DNA from: Peptoniphilus harei
GTDB lineage: Bacteria; Bacillota; Clostridia; Tissierellales; Peptoniphilaceae
Direction: 5' to 3'
DNA: 64,000 nucleotides
Assembly (NCBI RefSeq): GCF_900454685.1
Contig: NZ_UATM01000032.1
Span: 1,302,001-1,366,000 of the forward strand
In this document: positions 46,325 through 53,507 of the stretch, piece after piece
Position numbering within the stretch: position 1 is the stretch's first letter
Layout of the letters: the number at the start of each line of letters is the position of its first letter
Program-made: the position numbers and the translations under genes
Notes under the pieces: generated by a model
Database searches by the model: none
Told to the model about the DNA's origin: nothing
What the model saw: the letters and a program-made list of their open reading frames with translations, nothing else

Positions 46325-47049
46325 TAATCTCTCTCCCATGAAGTAAATACATCTGTTACATCGTCATTATCTTCTAAGGCATCAATTAACTTTTCCATAT
46401 TTTTGATATCTTCTTCATCATCTAAAGCTGTTTCAGTTTGAGGGATATAAGTTATATCAGACTCAATAAAAGAATGACCTTCATCTTCTAGGGCCTTTCT
46501 AACATTGTGGTAGTCTTCTGGCTCAGTCACTATTTCAAAAGCTTCTCCCCTGTCTATAACATCTTCAGCACCAGCATCAATGGCAATTAAAGTAAATTCA
46601 TCCTCATCAAGGCCTTCCTTTAATACACCAAGGGAACCCTTCTTGTCGAACATAAAGGATACACAACCTGGTTGTCCAAGATTACCTGCATACTTATCAA
46701 AAATATGTCTTACTTCTGGTGCAGTTCTGTTTCTATTGTCAGTTAGGCAATGAACCATAACAGCAACTCCGCCTGGTCCATATCCTTCATAAACAATTTC
46801 TTCGAAGTTATCGTCGTTGTCTCCGCCGCCTGCTTTGGCAATGGCTCTGTCAATATTGTCATTAGGCATATTTTCTGCCTTTGCTTTATCGATGGCAACC
46901 TTAAGAGAAGGGTTGTAATCTGGATCAAGTCCACCTTCCTTAGCTGCAACAGTTATTTGTCTAGCAAGTTTAGTAAAAATTTTACCTCTTCTTGCGTCTT
47001 CCTTACCTTTTTTATTTTTAATATTATTCCATTTAGAATGTCCTGACAT
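46324..47049 (-). CDS. YebC/PmpR family transcriptional/translation regulator
   Basis: 241 aa. Opening MSGHSKWNNIKNKKGKEDA is diagnostic. Further: KLARQITVAAKEGG, NMPNDNIDRAIAKA, YEGYGPGGVAVMVHCLTDNRNRTA and GCVSFMFDKKG. Family members are described as DNA-binding regulators and, more recently, as factors easing ribosome stalling at prolines. AAAGGTGATTTT precedes the ATG. First gene of the yebC-deoC-lgt unit. Confidence 0.94.
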   Translation of the reverse strand: MSGHSKWNNIKNKKGKEDARRGKIFTKLARQITVAAKEGGLDPDYNPSLKVAIDKAKAENMPNDNIDRAIAKAGGGDNDDNFEEIVYEGYGPGGVAVMVHCLTDNRNRTAPEVRHIFDKYAGNLGQPGCVSFMFDKKGSLGVLKEGLDEDEFTLIAIDAGAEDVIDRGEAFEIVTEPEDYHNVRKALEDEGHSFIESDITYIPQTETALDDEEDIKNMEKLIDALEDNDDVTDVFTSWERD

Positions 47050-47093
47050 AAAATCACCTTTCTATATAAATCGCTATTTTAAGCATATTGACT

Positions 47094-47123
47094 ATTATAT
47101 TACAAATATTAAGTAGTCGTCAA
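47094..47123 (-). promoter_or_regulatory. Promoter of yebC-deoC-lgt
   Basis: Minus strand TTGACG (47118-47123), 18-base spacer, perfect TATAAT (47094-47099), about 45 bp before the yebC ATG. Confidence 0.72.
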
Positions 47124-47161
47124 TATTATGGGCATAAGTGTAAGCTTTTATCTATTTGTTT

Positions 47162-48472
47162 TTAATTTATATTAAAAATAAAAGAAACTTTTACACCTGA
47201 GCTTAGATTCTGAACTTCCATTTTGCCCTTATGCAAATTACAAATTTGTCTAGATATAAATAAGCCCATTCCATGCTTTTGAACATCTGAAAGATTTTCT
47301 TCATTAAGTCTTTTTATCACGCTCTCTTCAATGGGGTTTCCTTCATTTTTGATTGAAATAATTAATCTATTATTCATAAGCTCATAAATAATACAAATTT
47401 TCCCATCTCCATACTCAAGGCTGTTATTTAAAATATTTTCAAGCATCCTATAAAACAAATGATCATCCATTTTTATTTTTATTTCTTTATTTATTTTGTT
47501 TTCAAAAATAATTTCCTCACTTGAATTTTCATTTAAAGTGTTTACAATTAACTTTCTTATAACAGAAATTGGATCTTTATATTCAAAATGCTTGTCACTT
47601 AGATTTTCCAAACTTTTTGTCAGATTCAAGTCCTCAATAATTCTACTTATTTTTATAACTTGATTTTCAATATTTTTTACCTCATCTAAATTTTCCTTTG
47701 TTTTGATCCCCTCCATCTCCCAAGAAATTTTTGTAAGAGGGGTTCTTATATCATGACTAATTCCCCTAAGCCAACTTGCTTGACTTTTTTTAAGATTATT
47801 GAACTTCTCATTTGCATCGTTAATAGTTTTTGAAATTTCTCCTAATTCTCCTTCTTCTTCAAGTTTTTCATAATTTTCATCAAAAATATTGCCTATTGCT
47901 TCTTGAAGTGGATTTAATTTTTTAAAGATTCTTTTAACTTCATGGTGATAAAATAAATAAACAAGTAGAGCAAACAATATGATGCTAATGAGTAAAATTA
48001 ACAAATTTATTTTTACTAAATCATAGGAATAATAGTTAAAGGGAAATTTATCTAGAGAATTTTTTGGATAAGCAAGAACTAACACTCCGTCATCTACTAC
48101 AAATGTAAATACAGGATAATCATTTAAGTAATACCTTGTAAATCTTACCATGTCGGTAATTTCAAATTTATTTTTAACTTCTTCAGGCTTGTTAAAGCTT
48201 TCAATTACTTTTCCATTTTTGTCAATTCTTATAGCCCAAATATTTTTATCTTCTAAATAATTCTTATTTTCCTCTGTAAAATAAATATCTTCAACCTTAT
48301 TATCCTCTTTATTCTTTTCTACATATTCAAACACCTTACTTGGCTCTATATATTTTTTAGAAAATTTAAAACTAGAATAAAAGATTCCAGCTAAACTTGT
48401 AATCATTAAAATTAATAAAATTAATATAAATAAAACAAACTTCTTTAGTCTTTTAAAAAAATAATTTAACAT
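47162..48472 (-). CDS. Sensor histidine kinase
   Basis: 436 aa. Membrane helix 1 (about 11-34), an extracytoplasmic domain of about 110 residues, helix 2 (about 153-175), a HAMP-like linker, then HisKA with SWLRGISHDIRTPLTK (phospho-acceptor His240). The HATPase_c part has the N box MLENILNNSLEYGDG and the G box KHGMGLFISRQI. It overlaps the response regulator gene by 7 bp. Divergent from an ABC exporter, which it probably controls. The long external domain differs from the very short ones of BceS-type sensors. No hairpin was found after the stop. Confidence 0.93.
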   Translation of the reverse strand: MLNYFFKRLKKFVLFILILLILMITSLAGIFYSSFKFSKKYIEPSKVFEYVEKNKEDNKVEDIYFTEENKNYLEDKNIWAIRIDKNGKVIESFNKPEEVKNKFEITDMVRFTRYYLNDYPVFTFVVDDGVLVLAYPKNSLDKFPFNYYSYDLVKINLLILLISIILFALLVYLFYHHEVKRIFKKLNPLQEAIGNIFDENYEKLEEEGELGEISKTINDANEKFNNLKKSQASWLRGISHDIRTPLTKISWEMEGIKTKENLDEVKNIENQVIKISRIIEDLNLTKSLENLSDKHFEYKDPISVIRKLIVNTLNENSSEEIIFENKINKEIKIKMDDHLFYRMLENILNNSLEYGDGKICIIYELMNNRLIISIKNEGNPIEESVIKRLNEENLSDVQKHGMGLFISRQICNLHKGKMEVQNLSSGVKVSFIFNIN

Positions 48473-49170
48473 TCTTTATTATCTCCAAGCAACTTATATC
48501 CCAATCCCTTTACGGTTATTAGTATTTTAGGGTTAGCTGGATCTTCTTCAAGCTTATCTCTTAACCTATAGATATGTGTAATTAGTGTGTTTTCATAACC
48601 AAAGCTATCTTCCCAACACTTCTCCAATATTTGATCTATTGAAACAATTTTATTTAAATTCATGGAAAGATATTCCAAAATTTTATATTGTTTAGCTGTT
48701 AATTGTATTTCCTCGTCATTCTTTATTAACATTGCCCTCTCCCTATCAAATAAAATTCCACCAGATAAGATTATTTTTTCATTTTTATCTTGATAAGTTC
48801 TCCTAAGCACTGCCTCAACTCTCCACAAGAGGTCTTCAGGCAAAAAGGGTTTTACAATGTAATCGTCAACTTCTAAATCAAATCCTTCTTTTTTGTCGTC
48901 AATACCACTTAAGGCCGACAAGACAATTACAGGCAAGTTGGATTTTTTTCTAAGATCTTTTAACAAGTCAAAACCACTCCCATCTGGAAGCATTATATCT
49001 AATATCATTAAATCAACTTTATTGTTCTTGAGTTTAAAATTTGCTTCTGCAATATTTTTTGCTGTTAAAAGATTACTGAAGCCTTTTTTCTTTAAAAAAC
49101 TATACATGCTATTTATTAAGTCAGATTCATCATCAACTAATAAAATCTTCGCTTCTCTAAAAATATTCAT
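48466..49170 (-). CDS. OmpR/PhoB-type response regulator
   Basis: 234 aa. Receiver domain (about 7-120) with acidic pocket LLVDDESD, phospho-acceptor Asp58 in LMILDIMLPDGSG, and LSALSG and IVKPFLPEDLL (Lys). The C-terminal winged helix (about 138-230) has SIDQILEKCWEDSFGYENTLITHIYRLRDKL and the end TVKGLGYKL. AAAGGAGAAAGAA precedes the ATG. Probable target: the facing ABC operon and its own promoter. Confidence 0.94.
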   Translation of the reverse strand: MNIFREAKILLVDDESDLINSMYSFLKKKGFSNLLTAKNIAEANFKLKNNKVDLMILDIMLPDGSGFDLLKDLRKKSNLPVIVLSALSGIDDKKEGFDLEVDDYIVKPFLPEDLLWRVEAVLRRTYQDKNEKIILSGGILFDRERAMLIKNDEEIQLTAKQYKILEYLSMNLNKIVSIDQILEKCWEDSFGYENTLITHIYRLRDKLEEDPANPKILITVKGLGYKLLGDNKEC

Positions 49171-49185
49171 TTCTTTCTCCTTTAA

Positions 49186-49276
49186 ATCAATTTTATCACA
49201 ATAAAAATTGATATTTGAAAATGTGATGTAAAAGTAATCTAGATAAAATTTCCATGTGATAGCAACTTAATATAAT
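49186..49276. promoter_or_regulatory. Divergent control region between the two-component system and the ABC operon
   Basis: A 9-bp inverted repeat ATCAATTTT/AAAATTGAT (49186-49194 and 49204-49212) surrounds ATCACA (49195-49200), and TGTGAT recurs at 49222-49227 and 49255-49260. The two ATGTGAT copies (49221 and 49254) are 33 bp apart, about three helical turns. TATAAT (49271-49276) is the likely -10 of the ABC operon; its -35 (around 49248-49253) is poor, as expected for an activated promoter. Likely response regulator sites. Confidence 0.55.
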
Positions 49277-49304
49277 TAATTTACTAAAAAGAGAGGAGAA
49301 GAAA

Positions 49305-50201
49305 ATGAATAATATTTTAAAAATTGAAAACCTTAATACATCTTATGGAAAAAATTTAGTTTTAAAAGATATTAATTTAGAAATCAAAGAAGGAAGTATC
49401 TTTGGACTGATAGGACCCAATGGTGCTGGTAAGTCCACTCTAATGAAATCTATCCTAGGTTTAGTAAAGAAGGATTCAGGAAAAATAACTTTATACGGAA
49501 AAGAAATAAATGAAAAAAATCAAAAGGAAACAAATAAAAATTTAGGTTCCTTAATAGAAGCCCCATCTTTTTATGACCATCTCACTGCCTATGATAACTT
49601 AGATCTTATCTGTGATATGAAAAATATAAATAAAGACAAGATTGATAAAACGCTAAGAGATGTGGGACTAATAAAAAGTAAAGACAAAAAGGTCAGAGAA
49701 TTTTCACTTGGTATGAAGCAAAGGATGGGTATTGCCATCGCCCTTATTGGGAACCCAAAATTTTTAATATTAGATGAACCCATTAATGGACTTGACCCTT
49801 ATGGCATTGAAGAGATGAGGGACTTGTTCAAAAGAATTGTAAAAAATTCAAATACCAGCATCTTAATCTCGTCACATATCTTGGATGAAATCGAAAAAAT
49901 TTCAACTCACATAGGAATCCTTAAAAATGGATCCTTAACTTACAGTGGTTCCCTAGAAGAATATAGAGAACTTCATCCACCAGTAATTGTCTTAAAAACC
50001 TCAGATAATCTTAAGGCTTCAAAAATCCTAGCTTTATCTCAAGAAAATATAATTGACGACTATTTAGTCCTAGGTAACAAGAGTAAAGAAGAAGTTGCAA
50101 AAATAATTAAGACTCTTGTGAAAGATCTTGATATTTATAGGGTTGAAAAAAGGAAAGAAAGTCTTGAAAAATTATTTATTAAAGAAACAAGTGCAAGGTG
50201 A
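49305..50201 (+). CDS. ABC transporter ATP-binding protein (lantibiotic/bacitracin-resistance type)
   Basis: 298 aa. Walker A GPNGAGKST (37-45), Q loop near SLIEAPSFYDHLT, signature FSLGMKQRMGIAIAL (about 134), Walker B FLILDEPINGLDP, H loop SSHIL. After the ATPase core comes a C-terminal extension (about 215-298) as in BcrA/LanF-like subunits. It pairs with two small permeases next to it. GAGGAGAAGAAA precedes the ATG. Role is inferred: export or sensing of an antimicrobial peptide. No lantibiotic biosynthesis genes are near, so resistance is likelier than self-immunity. Confidence 0.92.
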   Translation: MNNILKIENLNTSYGKNLVLKDINLEIKEGSIFGLIGPNGAGKSTLMKSILGLVKKDSGKITLYGKEINEKNQKETNKNLGSLIEAPSFYDHLTAYDNLDLICDMKNINKDKIDKTLRDVGLIKSKDKKVREFSLGMKQRMGIAIALIGNPKFLILDEPINGLDPYGIEEMRDLFKRIVKNSNTSILISSHILDEIEKISTHIGILKNGSLTYSGSLEEYRELHPPVIVLKTSDNLKASKILALSQENIIDDYLVLGNKSKEEVAKIIKTLVKDLDIYRVEKRKESLEKLFIKETSAR

Positions 50202-50205
50202 TCTC

Positions 50206-50961
50206 ATGAAAAATCTAGAAATAAAAAAGAATAAGGGACTAAAATTAAATTTCACTCTTTTAATTTTATTTGCAATTCATTTATTTTCTATCCTTATTGC
50301 CTTCAAGACAAAAGACTTTCAATCTAACAAGTATCCTCTTGCAAGAATATTAGATTCTTATCTTGCAATTTCCTTATTCTTTAATCCCATTGCACTATCA
50401 TCACTTGTGAAAAAAGTAATTGAGATTGAAGAGAAAAATAATATGTGGCAAATGCAAATAAGTCTTGGCTTAAAGGTTCAGAAGATTTTGTTGGGTAAAA
50501 TTAAAAACTTGTCCATAAATGTTTTCTCACTCCAAATTATTGAGTGGTTGATAATTATATTCTTAGCAAGTAAAAATATAAACTTTGACTTAGACATAAA
50601 CTTAATAAAAAGAATAATAATTTACTTTTTAACGACTTTATCAATTAACATTTCTATCATCATGATCTTCACAATAATTGAAATTAAAAGTAAAAAGATT
50701 TACTTCTCTCTTTTCTTTTCAATTGTGGGAGCAATGTCTGGAATAATTACTATGCTAACATCAAAGTTTTTATCACAAATAAATCCCTTTGGACTCTTCG
50801 CCACTATTTTAAATATAAATTATGTAAGAGAAGGACAAGTTTTTATACAGACTATGAATAATATAAATTATCTCACATTGCCAATAAGTTTAATTTATAT
50901 TATTCTCGCTTTAATTTACATCACAAGACTTAATAAATTTTCACTTTCAAAGGACATCTAG
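50206..50961 (+). CDS. ABC transporter permease (LanE/G or CprB-like)
   Basis: 251 aa with about six hydrophobic helices (first at about 16-36). Resembles the ABC-2 permeases of lantibiotic-immunity/CPR systems by size, topology and place after the ATPase gene. I start at ATG 50206 (MKNLEIKKNKG), behind AAGGTGATCTC and 4 bp after the ATPase stop; an in-frame upstream ATG lies within the ATPase gene. No individual catalytic motif exists in this family, so the function rests on context. Confidence 0.85.
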   Translation: MKNLEIKKNKGLKLNFTLLILFAIHLFSILIAFKTKDFQSNKYPLARILDSYLAISLFFNPIALSSLVKKVIEIEEKNNMWQMQISLGLKVQKILLGKIKNLSINVFSLQIIEWLIIIFLASKNINFDLDINLIKRIIIYFLTTLSINISIIMIFTIIEIKSKKIYFSLFFSIVGAMSGIITMLTSKFLSQINPFGLFATILNINYVREGQVFIQTMNNINYLTLPISLIYIILALIYITRLNKFSLSKDI

Positions 50962-50970
50962 GAGGTATTC

Positions 50971-51684
50971 ATGTTAAAAATAGAATTTAAAAAATTAAAA
51001 TTATTTTCACTCTTAACTACAATATTAATTATTCCCCTTCTTGCAAATATCTTTGGGACAATAAACTATTTGCAAAATCAAGAAATTTTAAAAAATAAAT
51101 GGGAAAGTCTTTGGACACAAACATCCTTATTTTACTTCATGTTTTTTATAATCCCCCTTATAGCAATTATTGTTTCAAGTCTTTGGTCAGTGGAACATAA
51201 GGCTGGTCTAAAATTAATTAGAACTAGCCCAATAAAAAATATTAGTTTTATAATGAGTAAATCTATTGTTGCCCTAATACTAATAAGTTTATGTCAAATT
51301 TATTTTATAGTTTTATTTATCATGAGTGGAAAATTCATCTGCGGATTTAAAATTGAAGGGCTGGGCCTCTACTTTTACTACATTGGGATAAGCATCCTAT
51401 CTTCAATTCCAATAATTTCCATAATGAATTACCTAAGTTTGAAATTTAAGTCTTTAGGTTTAATAGTTCTTATCTCTATTTTGATTTCAATTTTTGGCTT
51501 CGCCCTTGTAGCACAAAATATATTGCCAATTTTTCAAAATATTATAGCTTCAAGCAAACTCGCCATTACAACAAATCATTTTGAAATAATAAAAAAAGAT
51601 GAATTAATAAAAATGTTCTTATTCTCATTAGTGGAATTCTTAATATTTACAAGATTATCAAATAAGATATTGAAGTATGAATAA
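50971..51684 (+). CDS. ABC transporter permease, second subunit
   Basis: 237 aa with six hydrophobic segments (about 12-32, 48-70, 92-120 and more). Near N-terminus FKKLKLFSLLTTILIIPLLAN; SSLWSVEHKAGLKLIRTSP resembles a cytoplasmic coupling helix conserved in ABC-2 peptide exporters. Follows the first permease by 9 bp behind AGGAGGTATTC. Completes a one-ATPase, two-permease exporter. A clear terminator was not found after it; the metY promoter starts 29 bp on. Confidence 0.84.
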   Translation: MLKIEFKKLKLFSLLTTILIIPLLANIFGTINYLQNQEILKNKWESLWTQTSLFYFMFFIIPLIAIIVSSLWSVEHKAGLKLIRTSPIKNISFIMSKSIVALILISLCQIYFIVLFIMSGKFICGFKIEGLGLYFYYIGISILSSIPIISIMNYLSLKFKSLGLIVLISILISIFGFALVAQNILPIFQNIIASSKLAITTNHFEIIKKDELIKMFLFSLVEFLIFTRLSNKILKYE

Positions 51685-51712
51685 TTAAATTTTTAAAATT
51701 AAAAAAATATCC

Positions 51713-51741
51713 TTGACAAAAAAATTTTCTCAACTTATAAT
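51713..51741 (+). promoter_or_regulatory. Consensus promoter of the T-box-metY unit
   Basis: Plus strand perfect TTGACA (51713-51718), 17-base spacer, perfect TATAAT (51736-51741). The strongest promoter by consensus in the window; control is left to the riboswitch that follows. Confidence 0.85.
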
Positions 51742-51749
51742 TCAACACA

Positions 51750-52010
51750 TAGACTTTGAAGAGGAGAGTACATTGTAAAAGTTTTTACAGAGAGATTTCA
51801 TTTGGTGAAAGAAATCAAAATGGATACTTTGGAACATGGCCTTGGAGTCTTCGCACCGAGACAAGTGTTTAGGCTGCGACAGGTACGCCTGTTATAGCGT
51901 TCGGAGTATGTTGGTACTCTATGAGGTTATTTTCGCGATAAAATAATAAAAAAAGGTGGTAACACGAAGCTCAAGCTTTCGTCCTTTATGGGACGGGAGC
52001 TTTTTTTATT
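51750..52010 (+). ncRNA. T-box riboswitch, probable methionine specifier (AUG)
   Basis: Leader RNA that binds uncharged tRNA and then favours an antiterminator. Stem I closes with GACT/AGTC (51752-51755 with 51846-51849). The AGTA (51767-51770) and GAA (51832-51834) of the loop E motif flank the specifier loop, in which AUG (51836-51838) sits in the usual place. The distal AGAGAG bulge (51789-51794) and GGTGA apical loop (51804-51808) match conserved Stem I features. The T-box AAGGTGGTAACACG lies at 51954-51967. The terminator competes: AGCTTTCGTCC/GGACGGGAGCT (51975-51985 with 51992-52002) then a T run. Methionine fits the downstream metY. The rest of the gene-free stretch (51685-52081) holds only the promoter and the metY ribosome site. 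Confidence 0.92.
51975..52009 (+). terminator. Regulated terminator of the T-box leader
   Basis: An 11-bp stem (51975-51985 with 51992-52002, two G-U pairs) is followed by seven T. Its 5' arm follows directly on the T-box sequence (51954-51967), whose pairing with Stem-side bases forms the alternative antiterminator. Confidence 0.9.
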
Positions 52011-52081
52011 TTACAAAAGCTTTATATATAAACTATTTCCTTTTGAGCTGCCGACAAGTTTATAAAATCTAGGAGGATAAT

Positions 52082-53362
52082 ATGACAAAGAAAAATTTAG
52101 GAACCCTATGTGTGCAAGCAGGATATGAACCAAAGAATGGTGAACCAAGAGTTGTCCCAATCGTTCAATCTACAACTTTTAAATACGATTCATCTCAGCA
52201 AATGGCAAATCTTTTCGACTTGAAAGAAGCCGGTTACTTTTACACTAGACTTGCCAATCCAACAAATGATGCAGTAGCAAATAAAATCACTGCTCTTGAA
52301 GGAGGCGTTGCTGGTATATTGACATCATCAGGACAAGCTGCAAACTTCTATGCCCTACTTAACATTTTAAAGGCAGGTGACCACATTGTAGCTTCATCAG
52401 CAATCTACGGTGGAACTTACAACCTAATTGCCAATACAATGAAAAATCTTGGCATAGAAGCAACTTTTGTTGAACCAGATGTTAGCATAGAAGAATTAAA
52501 TAAAGCCTTTAAAGAAAACACTAAAGTAGTCTTTGGAGAAACTCTTTCCAACCCATCACTAAGTGTTTTGGATATTGAAACTTTTGCAAAAGCTGCTCAC
52601 GACCATGGAGTTCCACTTATTGTAGACAACACCTTCCCTACACCAATTTTCTTGAGACCAATTGAATGGGGTGCAGACATTGTCACTCACTCAACAACAA
52701 AATACATGAACGGCTTTGCCAACTCTGTTGGTGGAGTTGTTGTTGACTCAGGAAACTTTGATTGGTCAAAATATAAAGACAAGTATCCTGGACTAACTAC
52801 TCCAGACGAATCTTATCACGGAGTTGTCTTTACAGAGACCTTTGGCAAGGGAGCTTATATAACTAAGATGACTACAACATTAATGAGAGACCTTGGAAGT
52901 ATTCCTTCCCCACAAAACTCATTTTATCTTAGCATTGGACTAGAAACACTTCACTTGAGAATGCCAAGACACTACGAAAATGCCCTTGCCCTTGCAAAAT
53001 ATTTAAAAGACCATGACAAGATTTCTTGGGTATCCTTCTCTGGACTTGAAGATGATTCACAACACGAGCTTGCACAAAAATATTTACCAGATGGATCATG
53101 TGGCGTAATTGCCTTTGGAATAAAGGGCGGAAGAGAAGCAGCGACAAAATTCATGGATGGATTAAAACTTGCAGCAGTTGTAACTCACGTAGCCGATGCA
53201 AGAACTTGTGTCCTCCACCCTGCTTCCACAACACATAGACAAATGAATGACGACGAACTTGCTCACGCTGGCATTAGCCCTGATTTAATTAGAATGTCCG
53301 TTGGCATTGAAGATGCAGAAGACATAATCAAAGACGTAGAACAAGCTCTTGAAAATTTATAA
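52082..53362 (+). CDS. metY: O-acetylhomoserine aminocarboxypropyltransferase (sulfhydrylase)
   Basis: 426 aa PLP enzyme making homocysteine from O-acetylhomoserine and sulfide (direct sulfhydrylation), one step from methionine. Typical segments: GTLCVQAGYEPKNGEPRVVPIVQS, YTRLANPTNDAV, VDNTFPTP and the PLP lysine in THSTTKYMNG (Lys207), ending with LIRMSVGIEDAEDI. A long insertion-type C-terminal half (about 425 aa in all) distinguishes MetY from about 390 aa MetB/MetC. AGGAGGATAAT precedes the ATG. Regulated by the upstream T-box, so expression rises when tRNA-Met is uncharged. Confidence 0.93.
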   Translation: MTKKNLGTLCVQAGYEPKNGEPRVVPIVQSTTFKYDSSQQMANLFDLKEAGYFYTRLANPTNDAVANKITALEGGVAGILTSSGQAANFYALLNILKAGDHIVASSAIYGGTYNLIANTMKNLGIEATFVEPDVSIEELNKAFKENTKVVFGETLSNPSLSVLDIETFAKAAHDHGVPLIVDNTFPTPIFLRPIEWGADIVTHSTTKYMNGFANSVGGVVVDSGNFDWSKYKDKYPGLTTPDESYHGVVFTETFGKGAYITKMTTTLMRDLGSIPSPQNSFYLSIGLETLHLRMPRHYENALALAKYLKDHDKISWVSFSGLEDDSQHELAQKYLPDGSCGVIAFGIKGGREAATKFMDGLKLAAVVTHVADARTCVLHPASTTHRQMNDDELAHAGISPDLIRMSVGIEDAEDIIKDVEQALENL

Positions 53363-53401
53363 AATTTAAAAAACTCTTTTATTTAACATTCTCACAAAAA
53401 G

Positions 53402-53440
53402 CTTCCCCATAAGTTTTAATTTTTGGGGAAGTTTTTATTT
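53402..53440 (+). terminator. Terminator after metY
   Basis: Plus strand CTTCCCCA (53402-53409) pairs with TGGGGAAG (53424-53431), followed by TTTTTATTT. Confidence 0.82.
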
Positions 53441-53469
53441 GTATTCATTAAATTTCTATTTATAAAAAA

Positions 53470-53499
53470 TAAAAAAAGAGAAAGCCTAAGCCTTCTCTT
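53470..53499 (-). terminator. Terminator after hsdR
   Basis: Minus strand AAGAGAAGGC-TTAG-GCTTTCTCTT, 10-bp stem with one G-U (53490-53499 with 53476-53485), followed by a T run, 8 bp past the hsdR stop. It converges with the metY terminator. Confidence 0.85.
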
Positions 53500-53507
53500 A
53501 AATAAAT

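Noticed and set aside
49305-51684. Self-immunity of a lantibiotic producer
   Set aside because: No precursor peptide, LanB/C/M or LanT-like gene was seen nearby, so general resistance is more likely.
51685-51712. Terminator after the second ABC permease
   Set aside because: Only A/T runs, no stable stem; the upstream message may read into the T-box leader.
51835-51837. CAU (histidine) as T-box specifier
   Set aside because: The triplet overlaps AUG by two bases; AUG has the usual offset from the GAA of loop E and agrees with the methionine gene downstream.
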